Numbered from the stretch's first letter, positions 7,280-15,531 are shown. The stretch is DNA of 18,833 nucleotides from an uncultured Alphaproteobacteria bacterium (GCA_910580155.1 CAJTWX010000027.1:1-18833); one strand, 5' to 3'. A program made the numbers and translations. Notes: generated by a model not told the origin, from the sequence alone.

Positions 7280-7343
7280 ACTATATACAACTGCACCGTC
7301 AAGAGGCGTTGAAACGTCTTATTGTGCGGCAATTTCAAAAGCT

Positions 7344-8492
7344 TTATTGAGCGTTGTCTGCATTTTTTTGCGGTTTCAGATTAAAAACGGTAATTTCTGA
7401 GGGCGCAAACAGGCGCATTGGCGGTCCCCAGTATCTGGTTCCGCGGGAGACGTACATATTTATACCGTTACGATTATAAAATCCGGCAAGAATACCATCA
7501 TTTGCCTGCTCAACAAAATAATGAAACGGAAAAATCTGTCCGCCGTGCGTATGGCCGGATAACATTAAGTCAATTTTATCTTTCGGCATTTCTTCAAGGA
7601 TTTTCGGAGCGTGGGACAGCAAAATGACATAGTCTTCCTTTTCGGCATTGTATAATGCATTTTCAATTTTAACCGGCATTTTGTACCCTAAAGCGGCGTT
7701 AATATCGGGAATACCGGCAATAAACACTCCAGTTGTGCCGACTTTGGCGCCATAATTATTCAGGAAATTCAACCCTATTGAGGCAAATTTCATTCCCCAC
7801 TCCATTGCCCCTATATAAAATTCGTGATTACCCAAGGTAATATACGTTCCATATTTTGCCTTAAAATTTTTCAACTCTTCCATTTGCTTATATAAATTTT
7901 TGGATGTATTATCAACAATATCTCCGACAAGAACAATAACATCCGGATTAAGCGCATTAACACGGTCGACAATGCTTTTTACACGTTCGGGCTTCATATC
8001 AACATCAATGTGCAAATCCGACATCATCACCACTTTAGTTTCTTCTTTGATTTTGGGTGATATGATATCATAAGTTTTGACGGCTGCTGCTTTTTCAGCT
8101 TCATACGCGGCATAGACACAAACAAATACACAAAAAACAACGGTTATTATATTGATTTTTTTAAGCAATGGCGGATTTTTCATTTCTTCCACCGGTACAC
8201 GGCGAATTAAATCTATGATAACCCACAGCGTATCACGCAGAATCGTGATAACAAACAAAAAGAAAACAAATCCGAAAAGAAAATACAATGCCTTGGTTAG
8301 ATATATCAGCCCGCCATTCGGGTCATTATGGCGTAGTGCAAAGCCGATAAAAGGTGCTGACCACCCTAAAACCAAAAACAGAAAAAAGCCGATTTTGGCA
8401 GTTAATCCATAATCGCCATAGCCCATATAGGTTTTATAGGTGATGGCTATAACAGACACGGCAACGATTATAAAAGCTAACATTATAGGCAT
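7344..8492 (-). CDS. membrane-bound metallophosphoesterase
   Basis: A 382-aa calcineurin-like metallophosphoesterase of the YkoQ/YaeI-like membrane group. About four hydrophobic segments cover residues 1-130. The catalytic domain follows with all metal-ligand motifs: SDLHID (158-163), GDIVD (190-194), GNHE (221-224), SHAP with His294, and SGHTHGGQIFP (312-322). The C-terminus carries the usual YVSRGTRYWGPPMRLF stretch. Relatives include UDP-diacylglucosamine-type and undecaprenyl-pyrophosphate-type hydrolases, but the substrate here is unknown. An earlier ATG at 8513 has no ribosome site. The ATG at 8492 has AAAGGAG seven bases upstream, so the shorter form is preferred. It follows the DUF4167 gene closely and is probably co-transcribed with it. 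Confidence 0.85.
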   Translation of the reverse strand: MPIMLAFIIVAVSVIAITYKTYMGYGDYGLTAKIGFFLFLVLGWSAPFIGFALRHNDPNGGLIYLTKALYFLFGFVFFLFVITILRDTLWVIIDLIRRVPVEEMKNPPLLKKINIITVVFCVFVCVYAAYEAEKAAAVKTYDIISPKIKEETKVVMMSDLHIDVDMKPERVKSIVDRVNALNPDVIVLVGDIVDNTSKNLYKQMEELKNFKAKYGTYITLGNHEFYIGAMEWGMKFASIGLNFLNNYGAKVGTTGVFIAGIPDINAALGYKMPVKIENALYNAEKEDYVILLSHAPKILEEMPKDKIDLMLSGHTHGGQIFPFHYFVEQANDGILAGFYNRNGINMYVSRGTRYWGPPMRLFAPSEITVFNLKPQKNADNAQ

Positions 8493-8521
8493 TTTCTTTC
8501 TCCTTTTGGACATTTTAGCGA

Positions 8522-9067
8522 TTAAGCTTCTGCGGCTTGCTGTTCTGCTGTTTTGGAGGCGGTGGTTTTACGCGTTGTCAAAGTACGGCGGCGCGCAGGC
8601 TTTTTGACTTCCGGCTCTTCCGCAGGCTTTTCTCCCGCTTCGTTAATCTCAACAACCGTAAATGACTTTGCCGGTTCAGAAGCCGGAAGCGTTTCAACAT
8701 AGCCGTTTGCCGCAGGTGCAGCCTCAACGGGTTCTGTTTTTTCTTCTACTACAGTCTGGGATGTTTCAGCCGTATTTTCTTCTGCTTTATTTTGTTGTGG
8801 CTGGTTTTCCTGCCGGTTTTGGCGGCGTTCGTTTATGTCTGTTACAATTTTACGGTAATGCTCGGCATATTGACGGTAAACTTCCATCTCGACATAATTC
8901 CCACAGCCCTGTGCTTCTTTAGCCAAATCATTATAACGGCGGATTAAATCCAGCGCCGTACCGCTGATTTTGCCGGCGATGCTGACACTGTCAAACTTAT
9001 AATTCAGGGTATAACCATTATTATTGTTGTTATTCCCGTTGCGAAATCTGTTATTTTGTTTTTTCAT
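8522..9067 (-). CDS. DUF4167 domain protein
   Basis: A 181-aa protein whose N-terminal 80 residues match the DUF4167 pattern: an Asn/Arg-rich start (FRNGNNNNNN), then FDSVSIAGKISGTALDLIRRY and a tyrosine-rich helix. The rest is low-complexity, Glu/Pro/Ala-rich and then basic, ending KKPARRRTLTTRKTT, which could bind nucleic acid. The family is characteristic of Alphaproteobacteria and typically sits just downstream of prfA-prmC, as it does after prmC here. The molecular role is not established to my knowledge. The ribosome site (AGGA very close to the ATG) is weak. The 130 bases between it and prmC contain only a poor AT-rich hairpin. Confidence 0.85.
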   Translation of the reverse strand: MKKQNNRFRNGNNNNNNGYTLNYKFDSVSIAGKISGTALDLIRRYNDLAKEAQGCGNYVEMEVYRQYAEHYRKIVTDINERRQNRQENQPQQNKAEENTAETSQTVVEEKTEPVEAAPAANGYVETLPASEPAKSFTVVEINEAGEKPAEEPEVKKPARRRTLTTRKTTASKTAEQQAAEA

Positions 9068-9197
9068 ATATTCCTACACTTACAACAGAGCCTTTGCCCT
9101 GTTACCATTAACATTAAAAAAGGAAATCAAAATGCGCCTTTCATCTTGCACATCAAATACAATGGGAATATTAACGGCAAAAATTTATTTTTGCAAC

Positions 9198-10007
9198 TTA
9201 TTTTTTTAATATCACACATCTGTTGATACCTGCCAAATCCGGTACGATTTTTTGCGGTTTTAATCCGGAGTTTGCAAAAATCCGCATTACGTCTTCTGCC
9301 TGATTGTATCCGACTTCCAACAAAATATAGCCGTTGTCCTTTAAGATTAAAGGGGCGATGGCAGCAATTTCACGATAACAGTTTAAACCGTCTGCCCCAC
9401 CGTCCAACGCGGTGAGCGGGTCATAATTTTTAACTTCAGGTTCTAATGTGTTTATTTCTTGGCTTGGAATATACGGCGGGTTGGAGGTGATTATATCATA
9501 TTGCCCTTTTATGAAATTTTCTTCCGTCCAGCTTTTATTGATAAATTCCGTTCTGTGTGCCAATTTCAAATTTTCAGCATTTTCCGTTGCAACTTCAAGG
9601 GCTTTTGCCGAAAGGTCTATCCCCGTACCGATACAATAAGGACGTTCTGCCAACAGCGACAAGAGGATGCACCCCGAACCGGTGCCTAAATCCAATATCT
9701 GCCACCGAGATGTTTGGGGAATAAGTGACAGAGCGCTTTCAACCAAAATCTCGGTATCCGGCCGCGGCGTCAAAACATTTTCATTCACTTTGAAGACGGA
9801 TTTATAAAACTCCCTTTGCCCGATTATCTTATCCAGCGGTTCGTTTTGCAGACGGCGGGCAAGCATATTTCGGGCTTGTGCCGTTTCCTCAAGGCTTATC
9901 TGCGGATAATCCGGCGCGGTGTGTTTTAGGATGATATCGGCTTCCAACCGCGGCGAGGAAACTTTGGCGGCTATCAGCGCAGCAATCAGTTCTTCGCGTA
10001 AATTCAT
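9198..10007 (-). CDS. prmC: peptide chain release factor N5-glutamine methyltransferase PrmC
   Basis: PrmC (HemK) methylates the Gln of the GGQ motif in release factors RF1/RF2 using S-adenosylmethionine. The 269-aa sequence shows an N-terminal helical domain (1-75), VLTPRPDTE (78-86), the SAM-binding DLGTGSGC (106-113), and the signature NPPYIPS (176-182), whose NPPY holds the target Gln. All key residues are present and the length is normal. Its ATG directly follows the rpoH TAA with no intervening base, indicating coupled translation. In many relatives prfA precedes prmC; here rpoH takes that place. DUF4167 follows, as is usual in Alphaproteobacteria. Confidence 0.95.
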   Translation of the reverse strand: MNLREELIAALIAAKVSSPRLEADIILKHTAPDYPQISLEETAQARNMLARRLQNEPLDKIIGQREFYKSVFKVNENVLTPRPDTEILVESALSLIPQTSRWQILDLGTGSGCILLSLLAERPYCIGTGIDLSAKALEVATENAENLKLAHRTEFINKSWTEENFIKGQYDIITSNPPYIPSQEINTLEPEVKNYDPLTALDGGADGLNCYREIAAIAPLILKDNGYILLEVGYNQAEDVMRIFANSGLKPQKIVPDLAGINRCVILKK

Positions 10008-10904
10008 TTATGCAGCCATTTCTTTTTTGACTTCGGCAGCAAGCTTGTCAAACGCTTTTTTTTCTATCTGGCGGACGCGCTCGCGGCTGATGTTTAGATG
10101 TGTTCCGACGTCTTCCAATGTGCTCGGGGTATCGGTCAGCATCCGGTTTTTTATGATGTATTGCTCACGAAAATCGAGCTTTTGCAGACAGTTTGACAAT
10201 ATTTTTGCTTTATAACGATTTTCTTCGCGGTTTGCAAATTTGGCCTCTATATTCTCGCGCGAATCAACTACCATATCAATTTTTTCGGCGCCGTCATCGT
10301 CATCGCCTACTGTCACGTTTAAGGAAACATCGCCCCCTAAGCGGCGGTTCATTTCAGTTACCTCGGCTTCTTCGACCATCAGTTCACCGGCTATTTGCTT
10401 GACAACTTTCGGTTCAAGCTCTTTATTTTCGTATAATCCCAAACGGGCTTTAATGCGGTTTAGATTATAAAACAGTTTCTTTTGCGCGGCAACCGTGCCG
10501 ATTTTGACGAGTGACCACGAGCGAAGAATATAGTCGTTTATCGCCGCTTTTATCCACCACATAGCATAAGTTGCCAGACGGACTTTTTTATCCATATCAA
10601 ACTTTTTTACAGCCTGCATTAAGCCGATGTTTGCCTCGGATATCACATCTGCCATAGGCAGGCCGTAGCGGCGGTAAGTCAGCGCGATTTTGGCGGCCAA
10701 ACGCAAGTGAGAGGTTATCAGCTTTTGGGCAGATACCAAATCGCCTTTGGTTTGAAAATCATATATCAGCTGTTTTTCTTCCTCTTCGGTCAAAACAGGA
10801 AACCGTTTGATACTATCAAGGTATGAGTATAAGCCGTTTTCCTCAATCACCATCGGCAATTGGGGCTTTTGCTTAACAACGACTAAATTTCTGTTTTCAC
10901 TCAT
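10008..10904 (-). CDS. rpoH: RNA polymerase sigma-32 factor RpoH
   Basis: This is the heat-shock sigma factor directing RNA polymerase to chaperone and protease promoters. The 298-aa protein shows region 2 (EANIGLMQAVKKFD ... RLATYAMWWIKAAI, about 89-123), the diagnostic RpoH box QKKLFYNL (141-148), and a region 4.2 helix-turn-helix (about 262-288, ISRERVRQIEKKAFDKL). A longer version starting at TTG 10919 would have its start codon beside the ribosome site. The ATG at 10904 is preferred because AGGAAAG precedes it directly. It sits downstream of asnS and a small exported protein with short gaps and runs straight into prmC, so it may be expressed from the asnS promoter as well as its own. Confidence 0.95.
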   Translation of the reverse strand: MSENRNLVVVKQKPQLPMVIEENGLYSYLDSIKRFPVLTEEEEKQLIYDFQTKGDLVSAQKLITSHLRLAAKIALTYRRYGLPMADVISEANIGLMQAVKKFDMDKKVRLATYAMWWIKAAINDYILRSWSLVKIGTVAAQKKLFYNLNRIKARLGLYENKELEPKVVKQIAGELMVEEAEVTEMNRRLGGDVSLNVTVGDDDDGAEKIDMVVDSRENIEAKFANREENRYKAKILSNCLQKLDFREQYIIKNRMLTDTPSTLEDVGTHLNISRERVRQIEKKAFDKLAAEVKKEMAA

Positions 10905-10926
10905 ACTCTTTCCTAACAACGGTTAT

Positions 10927-11499
10927 TTAGGGTGCAACTGCGGGATTGTCAAGTCCGGATTGGTATTCAAAAGTATTTTTGACAGCCAAGGGCTTTCTAT
11001 CCAGATTAAGGACGTGCACTTTATAACCATTTTCTTTCGGATAAACCAACAGGTAAATATCGCCGTAGAGCTTGTTGGCTGCTTGTTTTTTGCATAAGCG
11101 CATATTCTCTTCCAACACATTATGGTTAATTTGCAAATCTACAATTTCATCCGATACGGGGCTTGTGGCCGCGGTTTTGTAGTTGGCAATATTTTCGGTG
11201 GTGAAATTCTCCATATTGTTTAGCAGCAAATGGCGGCGACGGCGAAACAAGACACCTTTATTATCGTTGTTATCAAAAAAAGCCGTGATGTATTCTTTGG
11301 TTTTTGCCATCAGTATTTTGTCATCGCAGGCAGGCACGGGCAGAATTTCTTTTTCTACCGTGTACACCATTGGCGCGACAGTTTCCGGTTCTGCCGGCGT
11401 TTTGACTTGTTCAAGCACATTTTCTGCCGCAGACTTTTCTTCAGCACAGGCTGAAACAGCGGATAGCAGAAAAAAGCTTAAAAACCAAAGAATTTTCAC
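10927..11499 (-). CDS. small exported protein or lipoprotein, function unknown
   Basis: A 190-aa protein with a clear N-terminal signal (MKILWFLSFFLLSAVSAC). The VSAC sequence fits a lipobox with Cys18, although signal peptidase I cleavage near the same point is also possible. After a Glu/Pro-rich linker (20-55) comes a soluble domain of about 135 residues with Cys58 and Cys134, a possible disulfide pair. I do not recognise the domain. The start is GTG; AGGAG overlaps the asnS stop codon (TAG), eight bases upstream, so the two genes are tightly coupled. It lies between asnS and rpoH, seemingly co-transcribed with both. A cell-envelope role is inferred from the signal only. Confidence 0.75.
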   Translation of the reverse strand: MKILWFLSFFLLSAVSACAEEKSAAENVLEQVKTPAEPETVAPMVYTVEKEILPVPACDDKILMAKTKEYITAFFDNNDNKGVLFRRRRHLLLNNMENFTTENIANYKTAATSPVSDEIVDLQINHNVLEENMRLCKKQAANKLYGDIYLLVYPKENGYKVHVLNLDRKPLAVKNTFEYQSGLDNPAVAP

Positions 11500-11510
11500 G
11501 GCTTTTTCTC

Positions 11511-12899
11511 CTAGAAGTTTAAGGATTTCGGCGTTCTCGGAAACGGAATAACATCACGGATATTGGCAATGCCGGTCAACAACATCATCATCCGCTCAAA
11601 CCCTAAACCGAAACCGGCGTGCGGCACAGAGCCATATTTACGGGAATCGAGATACCAAGAATAGCTTTCAAGCTCCATACCTAATTCTTTAATGCGGTTT
11701 TGCAACAGGTCATAGCGTTCTTCACGCTGAGAACCGCCGATTAACTCACCTATTCTCGGAACAAGCACATCCATTGCGGCAACGGTTTTGTTATCATCAT
11801 TCATCCGCATATAAAAAGCTTTGATTTCTTTCGGGTAATCACGAACAATAACCGGACGTTTGAAGTGTTCTTCCGCCAAAAAGCGTTCGTGTTCGGTTTG
11901 CATATCAATACCATATTCCGGAGCATATTCAAACTTTTTGCCGGATTTCTTCATTATCTCAATCGCCTCGGTGTAGGTAATGCGAGCAAAGCTGTTGCTT
12001 TTGATGTTGTTTAACGTATCCATTAAGGTCGGGTCAACAAACTTGGCGAAAAGCTCAATATCATCGGCGCATTTTTCCATTACTTCGGTCACACAGAAAC
12101 GTACCATATCTTCGGCCAAATCCATATCGTCGTGAATATCGGCAAAAGCCATTTCAGGTTCAATCATCCAGAATTCGGCAGCGTGGCGCGCGGTGTTGGA
12201 GTTTTCGGCACGGAAAGTCGGACCGAAAGTATAAATATCGCCCAAAGCGCAGGCGTACATCTCGCCGTTTAACTGACCGGAAACGGTTAAGTGCGCAGGT
12301 TTGCCGAAAAAGTCTTGGCTGTAATCAATCTCGCCGTTTGGCAATTTGGGCGGATTTTTCATATCAAGCGTGGTCACCTGAAACATCTCCCCTGCCCCTT
12401 CGCAGTCCGAACCGGTGATAATCGGGGTATGGACGTAGCTGAAGCCACGCTCTTGAAAAAACTTATGGATAGCATAAGACAAAGCAGAACGGACGCGGAA
12501 AGCCGCGGCATATTTGTTAGCTCTCGGGCGAAGATGCGCTATCGTGCGCAGGTATTCGTCGGTGTGTTTTTTCTTTTGAATCGGAAAATCTTCGGGTGCG
12601 AGGCTATAGATTTCGATATTATCAGCCACAACCTCATACTTTTGATTACCACCTTGCGACTCGACCAACGCCCCTTTTACGGCAACTGAAGAACCGGTGC
12701 TTAATGTTTTGATTTCATTATAATTGGGGAGATTATTATGAGCAATGATTTGCAGATTTTTCAAGCATGAACCGTCGTTTAATTCGATAAATGAGAAGTC
12801 TTTGGCATCACGGCGGGTTCTGACCCAGCCTTTTGCCAAAACTTCAGGCTGTGTGGTTTCTGATTTTAATAAATCAACAATTTTCGTTCTTTTTAACAT
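11511..12899 (-). CDS. asnS: asparaginyl-tRNA synthetase
   Basis: AsnRS charges tRNA-Asn with asparagine. The 462-aa protein has an N-terminal OB-fold anticodon-binding domain (about 18-100, GWVRTRRDAKDFSFIELNDG) and a class II catalytic core. Motif 2 is FRAENSNTARHAAEFWMIEPE (starting at 229) and motif 3 is GFGLGFERMMM (429-439). The long insert with MKNPPKLPNGEIDYSQDFFG fits bacterial AsnRS rather than AspRS. Many Alphaproteobacteria lack AsnRS and make Asn-tRNA by amidation, so its presence is a useful lineage clue. GGGGA lies about ten bases before the ATG. A candidate promoter is at 12947-12975, and the short lipoprotein gene follows by 11 bases. Confidence 0.96.
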   Translation of the reverse strand: MLKRTKIVDLLKSETTQPEVLAKGWVRTRRDAKDFSFIELNDGSCLKNLQIIAHNNLPNYNEIKTLSTGSSVAVKGALVESQGGNQKYEVVADNIEIYSLAPEDFPIQKKKHTDEYLRTIAHLRPRANKYAAAFRVRSALSYAIHKFFQERGFSYVHTPIITGSDCEGAGEMFQVTTLDMKNPPKLPNGEIDYSQDFFGKPAHLTVSGQLNGEMYACALGDIYTFGPTFRAENSNTARHAAEFWMIEPEMAFADIHDDMDLAEDMVRFCVTEVMEKCADDIELFAKFVDPTLMDTLNNIKSNSFARITYTEAIEIMKKSGKKFEYAPEYGIDMQTEHERFLAEEHFKRPVIVRDYPKEIKAFYMRMNDDNKTVAAMDVLVPRIGELIGGSQREERYDLLQNRIKELGMELESYSWYLDSRKYGSVPHAGFGLGFERMMMLLTGIANIRDVIPFPRTPKSLNF

Positions 12900-12946
12900 T
12901 TTAAATAATTCCCCATTGATTAAATGTTGTTTTTAAAGCAAAAGGG

Positions 12947-12975
12947 AGTTTAGAACGTTTTGTTTTAAATGTAAA
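12947..12975 (-). promoter_or_regulatory. candidate promoter for asnS
   Basis: On the minus strand TTTACA and TAAACT are spaced by 17 bases (five of six and four of six matches to the sigma-70 consensus), about 50 bases before the asnS ATG and inside the 100-base gap between the asnS and 13000-14148 genes. It may initiate the asnS-rpoH-prmC transcript. Confidence 0.4.
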
Positions 12976-12999
12976 TAGCTTTGTCATAAAGGGAGAAAT

Positions 13000-14148
13000 T
13001 TATTTTCGCCCTTTTTGCTCCGCCAACCACTCGGCAACATTAAATGCCTTGCTTGCCGGTGTCATTGTGCGCCACGCTTTTTCCGCATACATCTGATAAT
13101 AGGCGGCGTCCTGCGGATTTGAGGCGGTTTGTTCGGCTTTTTTGAGCCATATCACGGCTTTATGCAAATCTGTAAGGTTTGTGTCGTGAATTTTCAGATT
13201 ATCCAGACAAACAATTGCGCCGGTTATTTCCGACATTTTTTTAATCACAAACGGTTTGACCTTTTCGTCGGACGTATTCAGGCACAGGCATTGCTGCGAA
13301 TGGCTGATACGACGTACCAAAAGCGGCGTTTCCGTTCCATCCGGCAGGGTGACGCTATTTAGCGCCGGCTTATTATAAATATGTGCAAACCACTCGACCA
13401 GTTTGGGCGAGGCATCCCTTTTTAGCATACTGCCGTCCAAATTCGGCACACCGTGGAAAATGCGCGCGCACTCGCGGGCGGTCATTTCCGTTTTTTGGCG
13501 TTCGGGCGGGGTTACGGCGTTTTCTTTTTCCTGACAATACCTGCAACCGGCAAAATTTGCAAATGCGGATAATACTTCGGTGCGGTATTCGGAAGTGTTT
13601 AAACATAAGAAATTCCAGTTATTTACGCTCAAACGCTTAATAACAATCGGAATATTTTTGCCGTCTGTTGTGCAGCACACGTTTGCAGCGGGCGTATTGT
13701 ACAGCTCCGCAAACAGTTCGTTTAAGCGTTCCTGTTTGCGGAAATCAGACACTTTTTTACCCTCTACGGTTACATTATCCATTAAATATTTGATATCGCT
13801 GACAATCAGTTCTCCCTCTCTTTTCGGCTCAGGGCGCGTCAATTTGCAAGTAATGTTCATTTTTTCGGCAAACGCTTGCAGGATTTCCTCTACTGGTGCA
13901 GATGAGGTATTAAAATAACAGAACTCACCGCGTTTGGGGTGACGTTTGGCAATAATGAGCGGAACGGTTTCACCTGTTGACAGAGTACACTTATTTTCTT
14001 CCGAACGATTATAATATAAATCACGCATCATTTGCATCAGTTTGGTGCGTTTGGCGGATTTGGCTAGTTTTTGACCGTTTTCACCACAAATGTTATCAAA
14101 AAACTTATCTGCATCGTTAGCTTTCAAATCTTCGGTTATCTTACGCAT
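13000..14148 (-). CDS. protein of three divergent tandem domains, function unknown
   Basis: I do not recognise this 382-aa soluble protein, but it clearly contains one domain of about 95 residues in three copies: about 6-101, 115-205 and 221-315. Each has a helix ending in LYYN/LYNT/IYNK, then a T-x-x-G-x-x-x-P-(L/I) strand (STGETVPLIIAK, TDGKNIPIVIKR, PDGTETPLLVRR), and a conserved Cys-containing strand ending in NTS (residues 80-82, 184-186, 291-293). A helix and a Cys follow in each. A C-terminal helical tail (about 325-382) resembles a tetratricopeptide-like pair of helices. There is no signal peptide or membrane span. AAGGA precedes the ATG with good spacing, and a candidate promoter is at 14179-14207. 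The gene appears monocistronic. Confidence 0.8.
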   Translation of the reverse strand: MRKITEDLKANDADKFFDNICGENGQKLAKSAKRTKLMQMMRDLYYNRSEENKCTLSTGETVPLIIAKRHPKRGEFCYFNTSSAPVEEILQAFAEKMNITCKLTRPEPKREGELIVSDIKYLMDNVTVEGKKVSDFRKQERLNELFAELYNTPAANVCCTTDGKNIPIVIKRLSVNNWNFLCLNTSEYRTEVLSAFANFAGCRYCQEKENAVTPPERQKTEMTARECARIFHGVPNLDGSMLKRDASPKLVEWFAHIYNKPALNSVTLPDGTETPLLVRRISHSQQCLCLNTSDEKVKPFVIKKMSEITGAIVCLDNLKIHDTNLTDLHKAVIWLKKAEQTASNPQDAAYYQMYAEKAWRTMTPASKAFNVAEWLAEQKGRK

Positions 14149-14178
14149 TGTCGTCCTTTATTTGTTTAAATATGAGCT

Positions 14179-14207
14179 AATATACTACAAAAATCACACT
14201 TATGCAA
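14179..14207 (-). promoter_or_regulatory. candidate promoter for the triple-domain gene
   Basis: On the minus strand TTGCAT and TATATT are spaced by exactly 17 bases, about 31 bases before the gene's ATG at 14148. The -10 box matches five of six and the -35 three of six. The -35 box abuts the T tract of the preceding gene's terminator, so termination and initiation signals are packed together. Confidence 0.45.
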
Positions 14208-14208
14208 C

Positions 14209-14231
14209 AAAAAAGAGCGCCAAGGCGCCCT
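14209..14231 (-). terminator. terminator after the four-helix membrane protein gene
   Basis: A short GC-rich hairpin (GGGCGC, then a CTTG loop, then GCGCTC on the minus strand) with one internal A-C mismatch is followed by six T residues. It begins within five bases of the stop codon of the gene at 14235-14570. Confidence 0.75.
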
Positions 14232-14234
14232 TTC

Positions 14235-14570
14235 CTACCACATATAGCGCATAAGCTGTATGAGGTAAGCGTAGACTATAAAGGCAATGATTTTATACAA
14301 AAGCGCTACCGTCATCAATGAACCACCGACAACCAGCAGCTGAATAACCACTGCTGCTACAACGGCAATGCCAAGCATTATCAGCCAGTAATGTTTTTGT
14401 TTGGATAGCAACAGCGATGTGATAACAGCGGCTAAGGCAAGATATAATCCACACATTTGCGCAAATACTTTTGACACTTCTTTTGTGACGGGGGAGAAGC
14501 CCGCCACGAACGACGCCATTATCACCACGACAGCAGCAATAAAAATCATAAAACAAGTTTTTCTGGACAT
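14235..14570 (-). CDS. small four-helix membrane protein, unknown function
   Basis: A 111-aa protein that is almost entirely hydrophobic. Four membrane helices can be drawn at about 6-25, 38-56, 63-83 and 86-106, with few charged residues between them (K/E at 30-34, KQKHY at 57-61). There are no catalytic motifs, so a function cannot be given. AAGGA lies ten bases before the ATG, supporting the start. It ends right before a terminator and is 83 bases from the unrelated gene upstream, so it may be transcribed alone or with it. It is a real gene by start signal, length and terminator. Confidence 0.75.
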   Translation of the reverse strand: MSRKTCFMIFIAAVVVIMASFVAGFSPVTKEVSKVFAQMCGLYLALAAVITSLLLSKQKHYWLIMLGIAVVAAVVIQLLVVGGSLMTVALLYKIIAFIVYAYLIQLMRYMW

Positions 14571-14653
14571 CTGTTTTGTTCCTTTCTTCTATGTTTGTTT
14601 GCCGGTATTTTAGAAAGGATTGTTTAAGATTATGCTAATATGAAAAATTGTTT

Positions 14654-15346
14654 TTAACGACTGTATTTGTTCATTTGACTCAGGAGCATTTTTTCCTGAA
14701 CTGCTTTTACCTTATCGTATTCTCCATCGATATCTAAACGTTTCGGTTCTGGAAGTTTAACGCCTTTCTCCCGAAAATTGTCTATCATCTTGCCCCATAA
14801 AGATACCCTTTCCCATTTCTCCTTGTATGGCTCATTTATGATTTTTTCATCAAGAGACAACGGAACACCCATCACATCTTTTTTAAATGACAGCTGTTGC
14901 TCAAGTGCGTCTTTTATTCTGCGGTCTTTGGTAATAATTATTTCATCCCCTCCGTATGCCTGCGCGGCATATACGCCGTGATTTTCCCCGGTCATTCCGT
15001 TCGGCAATCGGCCAGATGGGGAACAAACACGTTGCATATATTCATCATTTGCGTCATATAAAGTTAATTTACTGTCCGGCACGCATTGATATCCGCCAAA
15101 TGTCAAACAGGGGTTTTCTTTTAAATAGCCTTTTTCATCATAACCTTCTCCTACTCTTACGGGCTCATCCAATTTTCTAACAACCATATAGGAATCCTCC
15201 GAGAAGCCCATTTCTTTCAAAATGTCACTTAATTTATGTTTGCGAAAACCATTGTTCCCCTGTACATAATCATATCTCATTAATTCCGTGTCTGTATAAC
15301 CATTTTCGTCCTTATAATCATTGTTTCTTTTATTGTAAGCTTCCAT
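14654..15346 (-). CDS. unrecognised 230-aa soluble protein
   Basis: I do not recognise this protein. It is hydrophilic and tyrosine-rich, without signal peptide or membrane segment. A charged N-terminal part is followed by a central beta-like, Gly-rich section (NPCLTFGGYQC, RVCSPSGRLPNGMTGENHG, YGGDEIIITKDRR) with three Cys, then a helical C-terminal third. An upstream ATG at 15361 is itself part of the ribosome site. The ATG at 15346 has GGAGG eight bases upstream and is the likely start. The flanking gene-free 185 bases upstream hold a long A/T inverted repeat and the terminator of the next gene. It could be an accessory protein, but nothing shows its role. Confidence 0.7.
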   Translation of the reverse strand: MEAYNKRNNDYKDENGYTDTELMRYDYVQGNNGFRKHKLSDILKEMGFSEDSYMVVRKLDEPVRVGEGYDEKGYLKENPCLTFGGYQCVPDSKLTLYDANDEYMQRVCSPSGRLPNGMTGENHGVYAAQAYGGDEIIITKDRRIKDALEQQLSFKKDVMGVPLSLDEKIINEPYKEKWERVSLWGKMIDNFREKGVKLPEPKRLDIDGEYDKVKAVQEKMLLSQMNKYSR

Positions 15347-15460
15347 TTTCGTACCCTCCATATAATTTAAATGCTATAAATAATTGTACCTTATTTAAAA
15401 GCAGTTTTATGAAAATATAACCTATTGATTTTACAAAAACTAAAAACGCTTGACGAATGC

Positions 15461-15486
15461 TTAAAAAAAAGGTACGTTTTTTTTAA
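15461..15486. repeat. perfect 10-bp A/T inverted repeat
   Basis: TTAAAAAAAA, six bases (GGTACG), then TTTTTTTTAA. It sits in the 185-base gap between the 230-aa protein gene and the methyltransferase gene's terminator. Possible roles are a weak bidirectional terminator or a bent-DNA or protein-binding site; none is shown. Apart from this and the terminator at 15501-15527 the gap holds only AT-rich sequence with no convincing promoter. Confidence 0.5.
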
Positions 15487-15500
15487 TCAATTTACATCAT

Positions 15501-15527
15501 TAAAAAGCCGCTCTTTCGGGCGGCTTT
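15501..15527 (-). terminator. terminator of the methyltransferase gene
   Basis: An 8-bp stem AAAGCCGC/GCGGCTTT (15504-15511 with 15520-15527) closes an 8-nt loop and is followed on the minus strand by TTTTT. It begins five bases after the methyltransferase stop codon. Confidence 0.88.
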
Positions 15528-15531
15528 GGTT

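Noticed and set aside
7344..8513. Metallophosphoesterase start at ATG 8513
   Set aside because: No ribosome site precedes it, while AAAGGAG sits just before the ATG at 8492.
9132..9209. 25-residue plus-strand ORF with AAGGA upstream, followed by T-rich DNA
   Set aside because: Very short, no recognisable peptide, overlaps the prmC end; the nearby AT hairpin is weak. Chance is the simpler explanation.
10008..10919. RpoH start at TTG 10919 (also TTG starts at 2992 and 17896)
   Set aside because: In each case an ATG a few codons later has a better ribosome site or stop-start coupling; the TTG forms add only four or five residues.
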